A stretch of DNA of 64,000 nt from Bradyrhizobium canariense (GCF_900105125.1 NZ_LT629750.1:1426001-1490000); one strand, 5' to 3'. Counted from the first letter of the stretch, positions 18,900 to 28,356 are shown. Made by a program: numbers and translations. The notes: generated from the letters alone by a model not told the origin.

Positions 18900-19292
18900 G
18901 TGAAGGGTCGGCGCATCACAGTACTTGGAGTTGGACTTCTAATCGCATCTATTTCAATTTCTTCTTCCGTTATGGCGGCAACACAGACAGGAATTGCATC
19001 GGTATACAGTGGCGAGGAGACCGCCAACGGCGAGTATGCCCATGCCTCCGCACTCACTGCGGCTCATCGCACTCTGCCGTTCGGCACCATGGTAGAGGTC
19101 ACCAACATCCAGACCGGCCGCTCCGTCGTCGTCCGCATCAACGACCGCGGCCCTTACATCCGGGGTCGAGTCATCGACCTGACGCCGGCCGGCGCCCGGG
19201 CGATCGGATCCTCCGGCCTCGCGCCGGTCACGCTAACTGTGCTGTCCGTCGGAACTCGCAGCAACCGTTCGGACCGTTCTATCAAGGGCTGA
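18900..19292 (+). CDS. RlpA-like double-psi beta-barrel secreted protein
   Basis: The 130-residue protein starts at GTG and has a signal peptide (GVGLLIASISISSSVMA) followed by a single RlpA-type DPBB domain: 'GIASVYSGEETANGEYAHAS' then 'LPFGTMVEVTNIQTGRSVVV' and 'INDRGPYIRGRVIDLTPAGA'. RlpA proteins cleave or bind peptidoglycan strands lacking stem peptides. There is no lipobox and no SPOR domain, so it is a minimal periplasmic or secreted form. It is one of three envelope-remodelling genes within 3.5 kb. Confidence 0.85.
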   Translation: MKGRRITVLGVGLLIASISISSSVMAATQTGIASVYSGEETANGEYAHASALTAAHRTLPFGTMVEVTNIQTGRSVVVRINDRGPYIRGRVIDLTPAGARAIGSSGLAPVTLTVLSVGTRSNRSDRSIKG

Positions 19293-19347
19293 GCCAGCTT
19301 CGGCTGTGCGGATACAACTACGCCTAACTGTCCTGCTAGTGATGAGA

Positions 19348-19377
19348 AGAAGGCCGTAGAGAAATCTGCGGCCTTCT
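19348..19377. terminator. Stem-loop between convergent genes
   Basis: AGAAGGCCG and CGGCCTTCT form a 9-bp perfect stem with a 12-base loop. No U-tract follows on the plus strand, but its place between two convergent 3' ends suits a transcription end. Confidence 0.5.
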
Positions 19378-19459
19378 CGCAGTCAGGAAGCAAGTGAACA
19401 GCAGACATCCCGATCGGCAGCTTGGTGCCCAAGGAGCAGATATCCTGACTGGACTCGGC

Positions 19460-20620
19460 TTAACTGCGTTGGAGCGCAGCCATCTTGCGTTTCTTGGACG
19501 TTTTCGCAACGCTGTGATCGTCCCGCGCAGCTAGCCGCTTGCGCTTCTTTATATCCGATTCCGCGTATTGAGCTTTTGTCCCGCGGTGATGTGCGGCATA
19601 TTCCTTGCCGTCGATCGGTGCCAGATGCGGCGGATCTTTATCGAGATACGGTCGCCCGATTCCAAACTCCTTCCCGTGTGCATCGATCCATTTCCATAAG
19701 CTTTCAGTGGAAATCGATCGCTGCCCCTCTGTCGCACCTTTGACGCTTACAACATCGGCCGCAAGCCCGTGGCCATAGCCGCCGCGGAAGCTCCCGCCAT
19801 GGTATGACCTGTCAGTTGCCGCCCTCAGGCCGCTTGCGATCGATTGACGATAGTCATCGCGGAACGCGCTGGTTATGCCAGGCGACAGCCCGGCTTCCTC
19901 CGCCGCGCGAAGCGTATGAAAGAGCTTTAGCTTGAAGCTCTGATCCATGCCTCCTATCACGTAGTCCATCATCGGCATGCGGGCCTTTTCCGCCGCTTTC
20001 GGATCCTTCCACGTGAAGTCCTCATCGACGAGCCTGGTAAAGCTCTTGGTGACAGTTACCGTTTTGCCCTTCCTCCTGACTGTCACTTTCCTCTGCTCAT
20101 GCACCTTGACGGTGTCCACTTTGGGCGTCCGTTGGTAGAGCGCCCACAGGTATCGGTCGATGCAGTTGTCCGCCACCAGGCACTCGTCGAGAATTTCGAT
20201 GGAGCTCACAGCCTCCTTGACGTCATTGGGCACCGGATCAGGCGTGCTCGCCGTCGCCACCTGCATGGGCGGAGATTCATGTGGCGGCATCTGCGAAGAA
20301 TCGGGCAACGCGGCCTCGACGATCGATTCCAGCTTCTCCGAGGCCGGCGTCATGTCGGTGGCCGTCCCGGTCACCGATTTGACGGCCGTCGCCACATCGA
20401 CGTTGGCGACAGCGGCGTAGCCCACTACGGTTGCCTGCGGTGCCTCCACAAGTTCGGCGTCGACGGTGAGAGTTGGTACGCGGCGGTCCTCGATTGACAC
20501 TGCGCCAGCGTTTTCGATGCCGGTCAAACCGAAGCCAGCAAGCCGATCGACGACCCAGCCTGCGAGAACAACCGTTCCGCACAACGCCGTCGCCACTGTC
20601 GCAAGTCGCCGCGGGTTCAT
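19460..20620 (-). CDS. Predicted periplasmic D,D-carboxypeptidase-like (VanY/M15-type) protein
   Basis: The 386-residue protein begins with a membrane anchor or signal (LATVATALCGTVVLAGWVVD), continues with an Ala/Thr/Pro-rich linker to about residue 130, and carries a C-terminal peptidase-like domain. Key stretches are 'SAFRDDYRQSIASG', 'SYHGGSFRGGYGHGLAADVV' and 'YLDKDPPHLAPI'. The H-x-x-x-x-x-x-D and late D-x-x-H arrangement recalls zinc M15 D-Ala-D-Ala carboxypeptidases. The basic tail (KTSKKRK) is unusual. The ATG at 20620 places the hydrophobic anchor at the N-terminus. Catalysis is inferred, not demonstrated. Confidence 0.65.
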   Translation of the reverse strand: MNPRRLATVATALCGTVVLAGWVVDRLAGFGLTGIENAGAVSIEDRRVPTLTVDAELVEAPQATVVGYAAVANVDVATAVKSVTGTATDMTPASEKLESIVEAALPDSSQMPPHESPPMQVATASTPDPVPNDVKEAVSSIEILDECLVADNCIDRYLWALYQRTPKVDTVKVHEQRKVTVRRKGKTVTVTKSFTRLVDEDFTWKDPKAAEKARMPMMDYVIGGMDQSFKLKLFHTLRAAEEAGLSPGITSAFRDDYRQSIASGLRAATDRSYHGGSFRGGYGHGLAADVVSVKGATEGQRSISTESLWKWIDAHGKEFGIGRPYLDKDPPHLAPIDGKEYAAHHRGTKAQYAESDIKKRKRLAARDDHSVAKTSKKRKMAALQRS

Positions 20621-21017
20621 GATCGCGTCGCCTCCAAGGGCTCCGCCGGAGCCCTGCAGCAAAGCCAAACATGCGAGCGGGCTAATTCTTGGGATCAATG
20701 TGGTCGCGCAATGACGTAAATGGAGGGTCGTCAGTTTTTCCAAACGTGTTGCCCGAATGCAACCCGCCATCAGCCAGCAATTGTCGTGCATTCCGACATA
20801 GTCGATCGCTCCCGCCGATCCGTACGACGGCTATTGCCTGATTGTCTTCTTCCATTGGCCTCACGATTGTGAATACGGCCCAATTTTCGACTCACTGCGA
20901 CCAGATTTAAAGAAGAGGCTGCAGTCGGCAACGCCGCGTTCTGGTTGAACCTCGCATGCAAATTCACTGCGTGAGGTACCGAATGAGGAAGCGCCCAAAC
21001 AGTGCCACGAGTGCACC
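20621..21017. other. Divergent intergenic region
   Basis: This spacer separates the VanY-like gene (minus) and the L,D-transpeptidase gene (plus) and should contain both promoters. Short frames across it, such as one on the minus strand at 20682-20864, lack family resemblance and a ribosome site, and are not called as genes. Confidence 0.4.
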
Positions 21018-22226
21018 ATGTCTGCATCTCTCTCCGGACGCATCAACGTCAGATCCATTTTTGCGACAACAATGGCAATATTCGCCATTTTCATGCTCTC
21101 TGCAGGAATCGCGCACGCTCAATTTCTGTTTTGGCCTCGGGACACGTTCTGGCCGGATCACTACGCTCCGTTCAAACACAAGCACCACCACCGGCAGACA
21201 AACTCTGAATCGGCCAAGGACGCTCGGCCCGAGGCCCCTCCGAAGGGCCCGCTTCAGATCATCATCTCAATCGCAGACCAACGGGTCTCGCTTTTTGACA
21301 ACGGGACCCTGATCGCGCGCTCTCCGGTGTCCACAGGAACTCAGGAGCACCCTACGCCGCTCGGCGTATTCAGCGTGATCGGCAAACAACGATGGCACCG
21401 TTCAAATATTTATAGCGCTGCTCCCATGCCCTATATGCAGCGCATCACTTGGTCAGGGATAGCGTTGCATGCTGGTGTCGTGCCTGGGCATCCGGCCTCA
21501 CACGGCTGCATCCGTTTGAAAAATGACTTTGCCATTCGACTCTGGCATCTCACGAAACGCGGCACGCGCGTAATCATTGCGCACGACGATGTCCAGCCGG
21601 TCGAGATAACCAATCCGCACCTTTTTAAGCCGAAAGCCGTGTCCGGTTCGCCGGAATTTCAGGCTGCCACAGTAGCGGAGAGCATTAGTACAGTCGCGGT
21701 AACGCACGGATCACCGGTGTCCAACGCCGAGACTCCAGAAGCCACTAGTCTCCAGGTTCCGGGCTCGGCTCCCGCAGGAGGCGCACCTAAAAAGATCGTT
21801 CCGATCTCCGTCTTTGTGAGTCGTAAATTGAGCAAGCTCTTCGTGCGCCAGGGCTTCTCGCCGTTGTTTGATGTCCCGATCAAGATCGAAAACCCGGAGG
21901 AGCCGCTGGGAACGCACGTGTTTACCGCAATGGAATTCCAGAACGGGGGAGCGGCTATTCGCTGGACCGTCGTCTCGATTCCGGAGGAATTACCTCGCAT
22001 TTCCGAAGGTGCCACGAAAGAGCGAGAAGCGCCCGCGAAGCAAACCGCTCCATTGGTATCGTTGCCCGAAAAAGCCAACGCTGCCCTCGACCGCATCGAA
22101 ATACCCCAGGATACGGTTGAGAGAATCTCTGAACTACTGACCCCGGCCTCTTCATTGATTATTTCCGACAACGGATTTAGCCACGAGACGGGAAAAGACA
22201 CGGATTTCATCGTGGTAACGCATTGA
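21018..22226 (+). CDS. L,D-transpeptidase (YkuD family)
   Basis: The 402-residue protein has a signal peptide (residues about 10-34, ending GIAHA) and a YkuD domain at about 79-185 with the catalytic motif 'HPASHGCIRL' (Cys164). Such enzymes form 3-3 crosslinks in peptidoglycan or attach envelope proteins to it. In Rhizobiales they matter for polar growth and outer-membrane anchoring. The 200 residues after the domain are variable and Pro/Ala-rich, and include a second segment (FVSRKLSKLFVRQGFSPLFD) resembling the start of a YkuD-type fold without the catalytic Cys. This accessory half is shared by long rhizobial LDTs as far as I recall. Confidence 0.88.
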   Translation: MSASLSGRINVRSIFATTMAIFAIFMLSAGIAHAQFLFWPRDTFWPDHYAPFKHKHHHRQTNSESAKDARPEAPPKGPLQIIISIADQRVSLFDNGTLIARSPVSTGTQEHPTPLGVFSVIGKQRWHRSNIYSAAPMPYMQRITWSGIALHAGVVPGHPASHGCIRLKNDFAIRLWHLTKRGTRVIIAHDDVQPVEITNPHLFKPKAVSGSPEFQAATVAESISTVAVTHGSPVSNAETPEATSLQVPGSAPAGGAPKKIVPISVFVSRKLSKLFVRQGFSPLFDVPIKIENPEEPLGTHVFTAMEFQNGGAAIRWTVVSIPEELPRISEGATKEREAPAKQTAPLVSLPEKANAALDRIEIPQDTVERISELLTPASSLIISDNGFSHETGKDTDFIVVTH

Positions 22227-22438
22227 TGTGGTGGCGCAACCCACCAACACCTGATGCCACTGCGCAAGGAGGCAAAACCCGAATTGGCCATCATTATGAC
22301 GGCGGTCAGCGGCGCCTTGGCAGGACCGGAAGACGAGATTCGCAAAGCGGTCGGACGCTTGCGCGAGATCGACCCGACCGCAGGCATCTCCAATTTGGCC
22401 AACGTGAATAGCTGCACGCCGACGGCGGCGCGCCCGAC

Positions 22439-22768
22439 TCAGGCGTCCGAGGATGCCTGCCGTCCGGTGAGAATAATAAAATACAGATTGCGAATGTAGA
22501 CTAGGAGACCCAACGCCTGGCCTGCAATGAATACCGGATCTCTGCGATATAGCGCGTAGACCAACAGCAGCGTGCCGCCGCCGATCGAGAAGAACCAGAA
22601 CGCCACCGGGATCACGCTCTTGCGGGCACGTTCGGATGCAATCCATTGCACCACGAAACGCATGGTGAAAAATCCCTGCGCCACGAACCCCAGAATGACC
22701 CAGGCATCGAATTTGATGACGAAGACGTCGTGCAGATAGGCGACAAGAAAGTTCAGCATCTCAGTCAT
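22439..22768 (-). CDS. Lipid A biosynthesis N-terminal-domain (LAB_N) membrane protein
   Basis: The 109-residue protein has three membrane segments and the LAB_N pattern 'GFVAQGFFTMRFVVQWIASE' followed by 'SVIPVAFWFFSIGGGTLLL', which is also found at the N-terminus of some LpxB proteins. It is the last gene of the set behind a DPM1-like glycosyltransferase, a PAP2 phosphatase and a GT39 transferase. In rhizobia, similar small proteins accompany lipid-linked sugar donors used on LPS. A flippase-like or accessory role is inferred. Its ATG overlaps the end of the upstream gene by 8 bases. Confidence 0.8.
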   Translation of the reverse strand: MTEMLNFLVAYLHDVFVIKFDAWVILGFVAQGFFTMRFVVQWIASERARKSVIPVAFWFFSIGGGTLLLVYALYRRDPVFIAGQALGLLVYIRNLYFIILTGRQASSDA

Positions 22769-23522
22769 GGCGCGTCACCTCGGTCGCAACTGGTGTCGGT
22801 TTCTTTCGGCGGATCAACCACCACACTCCCGCAAGATCCATGATGCCGATCCACAGCCGGTCGAAAAAGCCGTAGTTCGACACGCCGGAATGACGGGGCC
22901 GATCCGTGACATCGACATAGGCGATCTCGTATCCCTCGCGGCGTACCAGCGCCGGCAGGAAGCGATGCAATCCGTCGAAGTAAGGCATTGCGAGGAACAC
23001 CTCGCGCCGGAACGCTTTCAGGCCGCAGCCGGTATCGCGGGTGCCGTCGTGTAGAATGCCGTTACGAATCCCATTGGCGATACGCGACTGGATTTTCTTG
23101 AAGCCGGTGTCTTTGCGCCCTACCCTTTGACCCGCAGCAAGGCCGACACGTTCGCCGCCATTCTCGACCGCTGCAATCAAATCCGGCAGGAACGCCGGAT
23201 TGTTTTGCCCGTCGCCGTCGAGCGTCGCCACGATGGCGCCATGCGCGGCGCGGACGCCACTGCGCACCGCCGCCGATTGTCCTGAGGACGTGGCGTGACG
23301 GAGCTGACGCAGATTGCCGCGCTGCTGCATCAAGGCACTAAGCCGCTCCGCCGTCGCGTCGGTCGAGCCGTCATTGACATAGATGATTTCGTACGGCCAC
23401 CGGCCATCGAGGGCTGTGGCGATTTCCGCAATCAGCGGCGCCACGTTGTCGGCTTCGTTGCGCACGGGCACAACGATGGAAACGGCCACAGCGGCGATGT
23501 CAGAGGAAACCAAATTCAGCAC
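22761..23522 (-). CDS. Family 2 glycosyltransferase, polyprenyl-phosphate sugar synthase-like
   Basis: The protein has a GT-A fold beginning at 'VSIVVPVRNEADNVAPLIAE', the donor motif 'IIYVNDGSTDAT' and the DxD-like 'ATLDGDGQNNPAFL', as in dolichol/undecaprenyl-phosphate sugar synthases (DPM1, ArnC, RgtE). It lacks the two C-terminal membrane helices of ArnC. It probably loads a sugar onto a polyprenyl phosphate for the GT39 enzyme encoded in the same operon. The frame is open to 23624, but that start would overlap the upstream gene and add a Lys/Arg-rich non-family tail. A GTG at 23522 is preferred, without a strong ribosome site, so the start is uncertain. Confidence 0.8.
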   Translation of the reverse strand: MLNLVSSDIAAVAVSIVVPVRNEADNVAPLIAEIATALDGRWPYEIIYVNDGSTDATAERLSALMQQRGNLRQLRHATSSGQSAAVRSGVRAAHGAIVATLDGDGQNNPAFLPDLIAAVENGGERVGLAAGQRVGRKDTGFKKIQSRIANGIRNGILHDGTRDTGCGLKAFRREVFLAMPYFDGLHRFLPALVRREGYEIAYVDVTDRPRHSGVSNYGFFDRLWIGIMDLAGVWWLIRRKKPTPVATEVTRHD

Positions 23523-23580
23523 TCGTCGTTTGGGTCGGCTCGATGGAGGCCATTGCGGCCGGACTTTGCGGCGCCCGCTT

Positions 23581-24438
23581 TTATGGGGCGGACGCCTCGC
23601 GGGCAACCCCTTTGCGAAGCCCAAATCGGGATCCGAGCCGGGGTCCGATCGGCGGCGCGATCACACCGTCGCCGCCGATGACAAATCCCAAGCGTCGCGC
23701 GGCAAACCAGTACCGCACGAACATCGCACCAACCACCCCGATCAGGGCGCCGGCGACGACATCGCTGGGATGATGGGCCAGAAGCACGAGGCGACTGCCG
23801 GCGATCAGTAAGGCGTATACAATCATCACGGCCCTCGCCTGCGGCCACACCGCCGAAACGGCGAAGGCCAGCGCCGCGCTCGTGATGGCGTGCGCCGACG
23901 GAAAGCTGGCATAGGCTTCGGTGCCCGCGAAATGCTCGAAGTTGAAGGCGTTGGCTTTACCGCCGACAAACGGGCGGCCGCGCCCGACGATCCACTTGAT
24001 GACTTCGCCCGCGAGGACCGGCACCAGCACGGCAAAAAACAGGAACTGCAAATCGGTTCCAAGACGCATCAACCGGGATCGCGCGGCTCCCCGCAAAGCC
24101 GGCAAAACCAGGGCAACGGCAAACAACATCACCGCCAGGGTCCACAGCACATTCGCGGCTTTTCCGAAATCGGTGACGATGCGAACCGGCCACAGGCTGG
24201 CGGTGCCACGCGGCGGCATCAGGCTGATCTCCCACGCGTCCAGCCCATACATCAGCGAAATGACCGCGATCGCGCCAATCGCGACCAGCAGTGTCGCTTG
24301 GCGCAGCGATCGGCGCGCGGCCGCAGTAGCCTGCGGATGTGAGGACGGGCGTGACAATTGCACCGTCGACAACCGTACCAAGGAGAAAAAGCGCGCGAAA
24401 TAATCCGAGGATTCGCCGCTTGCGGCGGGAACGGGCAT
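23581..24438 (-). CDS. PAP2-family membrane phosphatase (lipid phosphatase-like)
   Basis: This 285-residue protein has about six membrane segments and the three PAP2 motifs: 'KWIVGRGRP', 'SFPSAHA' and 'SRLVLLAHHPSDV', with catalytic His residues in the second and third. PAP2 enzymes include LpxE/LpxF, which remove lipid A phosphates, and undecaprenyl-pyrophosphate phosphatases. Bradyrhizobium lipid A is known to lack phosphate and to carry sugars instead. Together with the adjacent glycosyltransferases this favours a lipid A phosphatase role, which is inference. Confidence 0.83.
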   Translation of the reverse strand: MPVPAASGESSDYFARFFSLVRLSTVQLSRPSSHPQATAAARRSLRQATLLVAIGAIAVISLMYGLDAWEISLMPPRGTASLWPVRIVTDFGKAANVLWTLAVMLFAVALVLPALRGAARSRLMRLGTDLQFLFFAVLVPVLAGEVIKWIVGRGRPFVGGKANAFNFEHFAGTEAYASFPSAHAITSAALAFAVSAVWPQARAVMIVYALLIAGSRLVLLAHHPSDVVAGALIGVVGAMFVRYWFAARRLGFVIGGDGVIAPPIGPRLGSRFGLRKGVAREASAP

Positions 24439-24439
24439 T

Positions 24440-26182
24440 TTATTCCGTTCCTTCGGAACGGAAGATCGCGACGGAGATCGCCCTGCCCTGCGAAATATTG
24501 TAGCCCTCGATGCGCGTGGCTACGTTGTAACGCAAGCCGATAGCTTCGGCGCGTTGGGCAAAACTGCGCTCAGAGCGCGCTTCAACCAGTGCGAACCGGC
24601 AACTGCCCTGGTTCAGAAAATCCGCCGCGCCCGATCCGTCGGTGAGCACGGTCGAGGTGCCCGTCATGAACACCAGACTCGGTTCCTGGAAACCAGCCGC
24701 CGCCGCTTTCGGACCGACGCAGACGACATTGCGCAGCGCGCGCGCAACCTCAGCGCTTGGGAACAGCGGCGTCAGCGCCGGCAACACCACCCCATAGATC
24801 GCAAAGGCGAGAAACATCGCCGCGACCACGGCATTGAGCAACGAGCGTTCGGCGCGATTGTCCTCGAACAGCCACCACGCGAACAGCCCGAAGATCAACG
24901 CCGCTCCCACGAACGGCCACGCCAGAAACACCGGCTGACGTGTCAGCGTCACCGCTCCGATGACGGCGATAACGGAAGTCAGCGCCGGAATGGCAAACCA
25001 CCAGGCTGCGCCGCGCCTCAACCATGATCGCGACAGCACGCGGCGCTCCAATGCGCCGACGGTCAGGATTGCAATCGCCGGATAGAGCGGCAGCACGTAA
25101 TGCGGCAGTTTGGTCAACACCAGTTCGAATACGATCCAGGACGGGATCAGCCACGCCAGCAGATATTGCGCGCCGGGCTCGCGCCGCGCGCGCCAGACCG
25201 CCGGTGCCGCCATGGCTGCCAGCGGCGCCCCTGGCCAGAAGGTGATCCAGAACAGCAGCAGATAGACTCCGGGTGGCGCGCCATGAGATTCCTGCGCCGA
25301 CAGCTTGCTCAGCATGTCGCCGCCGATCGAATCCGCGAAAAACGCGTCGCCGGCGCGCCAGAAGATCGCGACGAACCAGGGCAGCACCAGCACCAGCATC
25401 CACATCAGGCCCCAGAGCGGACGCAGACGCCACAGCCAGTTCGCTGATCGATCGAGAATCGCCAGCGTAATAATTGTCAATCCGGCGAACATCAGGATCA
25501 GCGGCCCCTTGAGCAGGATGCCGCCGGCCAGAGCCGTCCAGAAGATCGCGGGCCACGCCCACGGCGGATGCTCGGGATCCTCGCCGCGCTGCCAGGACAG
25601 ATACACCCGCGCCAGCGCGCCCATTGCCGCGACAACGGTGAGCAGCAGCATCGCATCGGTCTTGGCAAGCCGCGCCTCGACGCCCAGCAGCACCGAACTG
25701 CCAAGGAGAAGTGCGGACAGCACCGCACCGCGGCGTGTCACGAAGGCCAGCGCCGTCCAGTAGGTCAAGAGCACCGCGCCGATCGCACCGATCAGCGAGG
25801 GAATGCGGTAGATCCAGATCCGGAGTGCGGCGCGCGGCAGGCCAAGCGCCGAGGCGGTCTCGACCGCCGCCGACTGCAGCCAATAAATGCCGACCGGCTT
25901 CTTGTAGCGCACGTCATCCTGGAAGCGGATGTCGACGAAATCGCCGGTCTCGACCATTTGCTTGGTCGCCTGCGCGAACCTCGCCTCGTCGCGGTCGATC
26001 GGCGGAATATTGAAAAATCCCGGCAGGAACAGCAGCAGACCGCACAGCGCCAGGAACGCGATCGAGCGTGCGTGGCTGGCGGTGATAAAATCGATCACAC
26101 GCATCAGCCGGCTGCCGGGATTCACCCGGTTCGTTGGCTCACGCGGCTCTCCAAATCGGGGACGGGCATAGGTCTCGACCAT
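24440..26182 (-). CDS. GT39/ArnT-like membrane glycosyltransferase
   Basis: The 580-residue protein has roughly a dozen hydrophobic segments and the first-loop catalytic motif 'IDRDEARFAQATKQMVETGD' followed by 'RYKKPVGIYWLQS', as in ArnT and rhizobial Rgt galacturonosyltransferases. These move a sugar from a polyprenyl-phosphate donor to lipid A or core in the periplasm. The ATG at 26182 (MVETYARP) is preferred, with a GTG 24 bases upstream also possible. It lies one base from the PAP2 start and 50 bases after pbpC, so the block from the alpha-2-macroglobulin gene onward may be one transcript. The sugar (mannose or galacturonate?) is unknown. Confidence 0.83.
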   Translation of the reverse strand: MVETYARPRFGEPREPTNRVNPGSRLMRVIDFITASHARSIAFLALCGLLLFLPGFFNIPPIDRDEARFAQATKQMVETGDFVDIRFQDDVRYKKPVGIYWLQSAAVETASALGLPRAALRIWIYRIPSLIGAIGAVLLTYWTALAFVTRRGAVLSALLLGSSVLLGVEARLAKTDAMLLLTVVAAMGALARVYLSWQRGEDPEHPPWAWPAIFWTALAGGILLKGPLILMFAGLTIITLAILDRSANWLWRLRPLWGLMWMLVLVLPWFVAIFWRAGDAFFADSIGGDMLSKLSAQESHGAPPGVYLLLFWITFWPGAPLAAMAAPAVWRARREPGAQYLLAWLIPSWIVFELVLTKLPHYVLPLYPAIAILTVGALERRVLSRSWLRRGAAWWFAIPALTSVIAVIGAVTLTRQPVFLAWPFVGAALIFGLFAWWLFEDNRAERSLLNAVVAAMFLAFAIYGVVLPALTPLFPSAEVARALRNVVCVGPKAAAAGFQEPSLVFMTGTSTVLTDGSGAADFLNQGSCRFALVEARSERSFAQRAEAIGLRYNVATRIEGYNISQGRAISVAIFRSEGTE

Positions 26183-26232
26183 TGGTTCCGCATACGCCGA
26201 AACCACTATCGGGACAACCGCTTAGGGAGGCT

Positions 26233-28356
26233 CTATTGAATTCTGACGACAACTGTGTCCGCTGCGCCCGTGGCGTCGATAACGGTCAATCTGACAAAGC
26301 CCGGACCGGGCGGATCGACCAGGCGCTGGCGCCGGCTGCCGATTTCTCCGGCCGCGACGCCGTTGACCATCATGGTCATTGGAAGCACGCCGCCGGCGAC
26401 CCTTACCGGCATCGCCGAGAATTGCCCATCGCTGGAGCCGGATACGTCAATACGGGAACCGTTCAGCGGGAACTGGATGTGCGGCGCCTGCTCGCTGCCG
26501 GTCCGAACCAGTTCCCCCAGGGGGCGGAATCGCCGCAGCGGCAACGGAAGCTTGGCATTGCTTGCGATCAGGACCCCCTTGGGCGGTTTCGGCAGCGGCA
26601 GCGGCAATTTTCCGGTCCGGGCAAAAGCGTCGAACAGAATCGGCGCGGCTGCGGTGCGCCCGACCAGACCCGGAACCGGCGCCCCATCGGGACGCCCCAC
26701 CCAGACACCGATGGTCATGCGCCCATCGAAGCCGACCGACCAGGCATCGCGATAGCCGTAGCTGGTTCCCGTCTTGAACGCGATCCGGTGTTGCGGGGCA
26801 TTTTCCGGCGGCGGCGTACCCATCAGGACATTGCCGACCTGCCAGGCCGCGGCCTGATCCATCAGCCGCAATGGATCACGCGGCTCGTCTTTCCCGTTCA
26901 GGATCTCGCGGAGCGGGCGTGTGGTGCCAAGCCGCGGGATCCCCGAATAGAGTTGCACCAGATCCTGCAAGGTGATCCCGACGCCGCCGAGCCCCATTGC
27001 CAGACCGGGCGCCTCGTCTTTCGGCAGCACCAGATTGCCGCCGGCCTGCCTCAGCCGCGACGACAGCCGGCTCGCGCCGACCCGATCCAGCAACGCAATG
27101 GCCGGCACGTTCAGGGATAGCTGCAGCGCCTTGCGCACCGGCACTGTGCCTTGAAACGTCATGTCGAAATCCTGTGGCGCATAATCGCCGAACCTGATCG
27201 GCCGGTCGTCGATCAGGCTTTCCGGATGCACAAAACCATCCTCGAAAGCGAGACCGTAGATGAACGGCTTCAATGTCGATCCTGGCGAGCGCACGGCGCG
27301 CGTCATGTCGACCTGACCGGCCCGATGGTCGTCGAAATAATCCGGCGAACCGACCCGCGCCAGCACATCGCCGCTCTCGTTGTCGACAGCGAGTATCCCG
27401 ACGGAAATATTCGGCCCCAGCGCGATCGCGCGGTCCTGCGCCAGCGCTTCGAGCACCCTCTGCAAACCTGAATCGAGCGTCAGCCAGATAACGGGCATGT
27501 CCTTGACGGTGGCGACGGCGCGATCGGCGGAATGCGGTGCAAGAATGGGAATCGGCTTGCGCAGCCGCGCTACCGGCACGGCTTTCGCCGCCACGGCATC
27601 CTCCTCCGATACCTGACCATCTTCGACCATCCGGTCGAGCACCCGGTCTCGCGCCAACAGCGCCACGTCAGGGTGGCGATCGAGACGACGATTTTCCGGT
27701 GATTGCGGCAACGCCACCAGCAGCGCCGATTCCGCAAGTGACAGCCGCTTCGGCTCCTTGCCGAAATAGGCGATCGAAGCAGCGCGAATGCCTTCGAGAT
27801 TGCCGCCGTAAGGCGCGAGCGCCAGGTAGAGATTGAGGATCTGGTCCTTGGTCAGTTCCCGCTCGAGTTCGACCGCGCGGACCATCTGGCGCAGCTTGGC
27901 ATGAACCGAGCGCTCTCGCCGCGGCTCCATCAGCCGCGCGAGCTGCATCGTAATCGTCGAGCCGCCGGACACGATACGGTCACGCGTGATGAGTTGGAGC
28001 GCGGCGCGACCCAGTGCCAGCGGATCAACGCCGGCATGCGAATAGAAACGCTTGTCCTCGTATGCCAGCAGCAGCTTGAGGTACGTCGGATCAACACTGG
28101 TCCTGGCATCGACAGGTAGCCTCCAGCGCCCGTCGGCCATGGCGTACGCACGCAGCAGCTTGCCATTGCGGTCGACGACCGTTGTGGAGACCTGCTGAGC
28201 CTGAGCTAACGGCAATGGGCCAAGCGAGACGACCCACGCCGCGAAAGCGCCTATCAGAAGCAAGCCGGCGGCGGCCGAGGCAGCCCCCGCCAGCTTGAGC
28301 CGTCGCCAACGGCGTTCCCGTGGCGCCAGCGGCGCGATGGTTTCCGCAGCACTCAT
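26233..28356 (-). CDS. pbpC: Penicillin-binding protein 1C
   Basis: This 707-residue bifunctional-type enzyme has an N-terminal membrane anchor (about 24-46), a GT51 domain with 'AYEDKRFYSHAGVDP' (catalytic Glu100) and 'GGSTITMQLARLMEP', a transpeptidase domain with 'SPGSTLKPF' (Ser360, Lys363) and 'FKTGTSYGY', and a C-terminal BiPBP domain ('FPLNGSRIDVS'). It polymerises and possibly crosslinks peptidoglycan. Its ATG overlaps the stop of the upstream alpha-2-macroglobulin gene (ATGA), the conserved pairing in proteobacteria where the two are thought to repair wall and trap attacking proteases together. Confidence 0.95.
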   Translation of the reverse strand: MSAAETIAPLAPRERRWRRLKLAGAASAAAGLLLIGAFAAWVVSLGPLPLAQAQQVSTTVVDRNGKLLRAYAMADGRWRLPVDARTSVDPTYLKLLLAYEDKRFYSHAGVDPLALGRAALQLITRDRIVSGGSTITMQLARLMEPRRERSVHAKLRQMVRAVELERELTKDQILNLYLALAPYGGNLEGIRAASIAYFGKEPKRLSLAESALLVALPQSPENRRLDRHPDVALLARDRVLDRMVEDGQVSEEDAVAAKAVPVARLRKPIPILAPHSADRAVATVKDMPVIWLTLDSGLQRVLEALAQDRAIALGPNISVGILAVDNESGDVLARVGSPDYFDDHRAGQVDMTRAVRSPGSTLKPFIYGLAFEDGFVHPESLIDDRPIRFGDYAPQDFDMTFQGTVPVRKALQLSLNVPAIALLDRVGASRLSSRLRQAGGNLVLPKDEAPGLAMGLGGVGITLQDLVQLYSGIPRLGTTRPLREILNGKDEPRDPLRLMDQAAAWQVGNVLMGTPPPENAPQHRIAFKTGTSYGYRDAWSVGFDGRMTIGVWVGRPDGAPVPGLVGRTAAAPILFDAFARTGKLPLPLPKPPKGVLIASNAKLPLPLRRFRPLGELVRTGSEQAPHIQFPLNGSRIDVSGSSDGQFSAMPVRVAGGVLPMTMMVNGVAAGEIGSRRQRLVDPPGPGFVRLTVIDATGAADTVVVRIQ

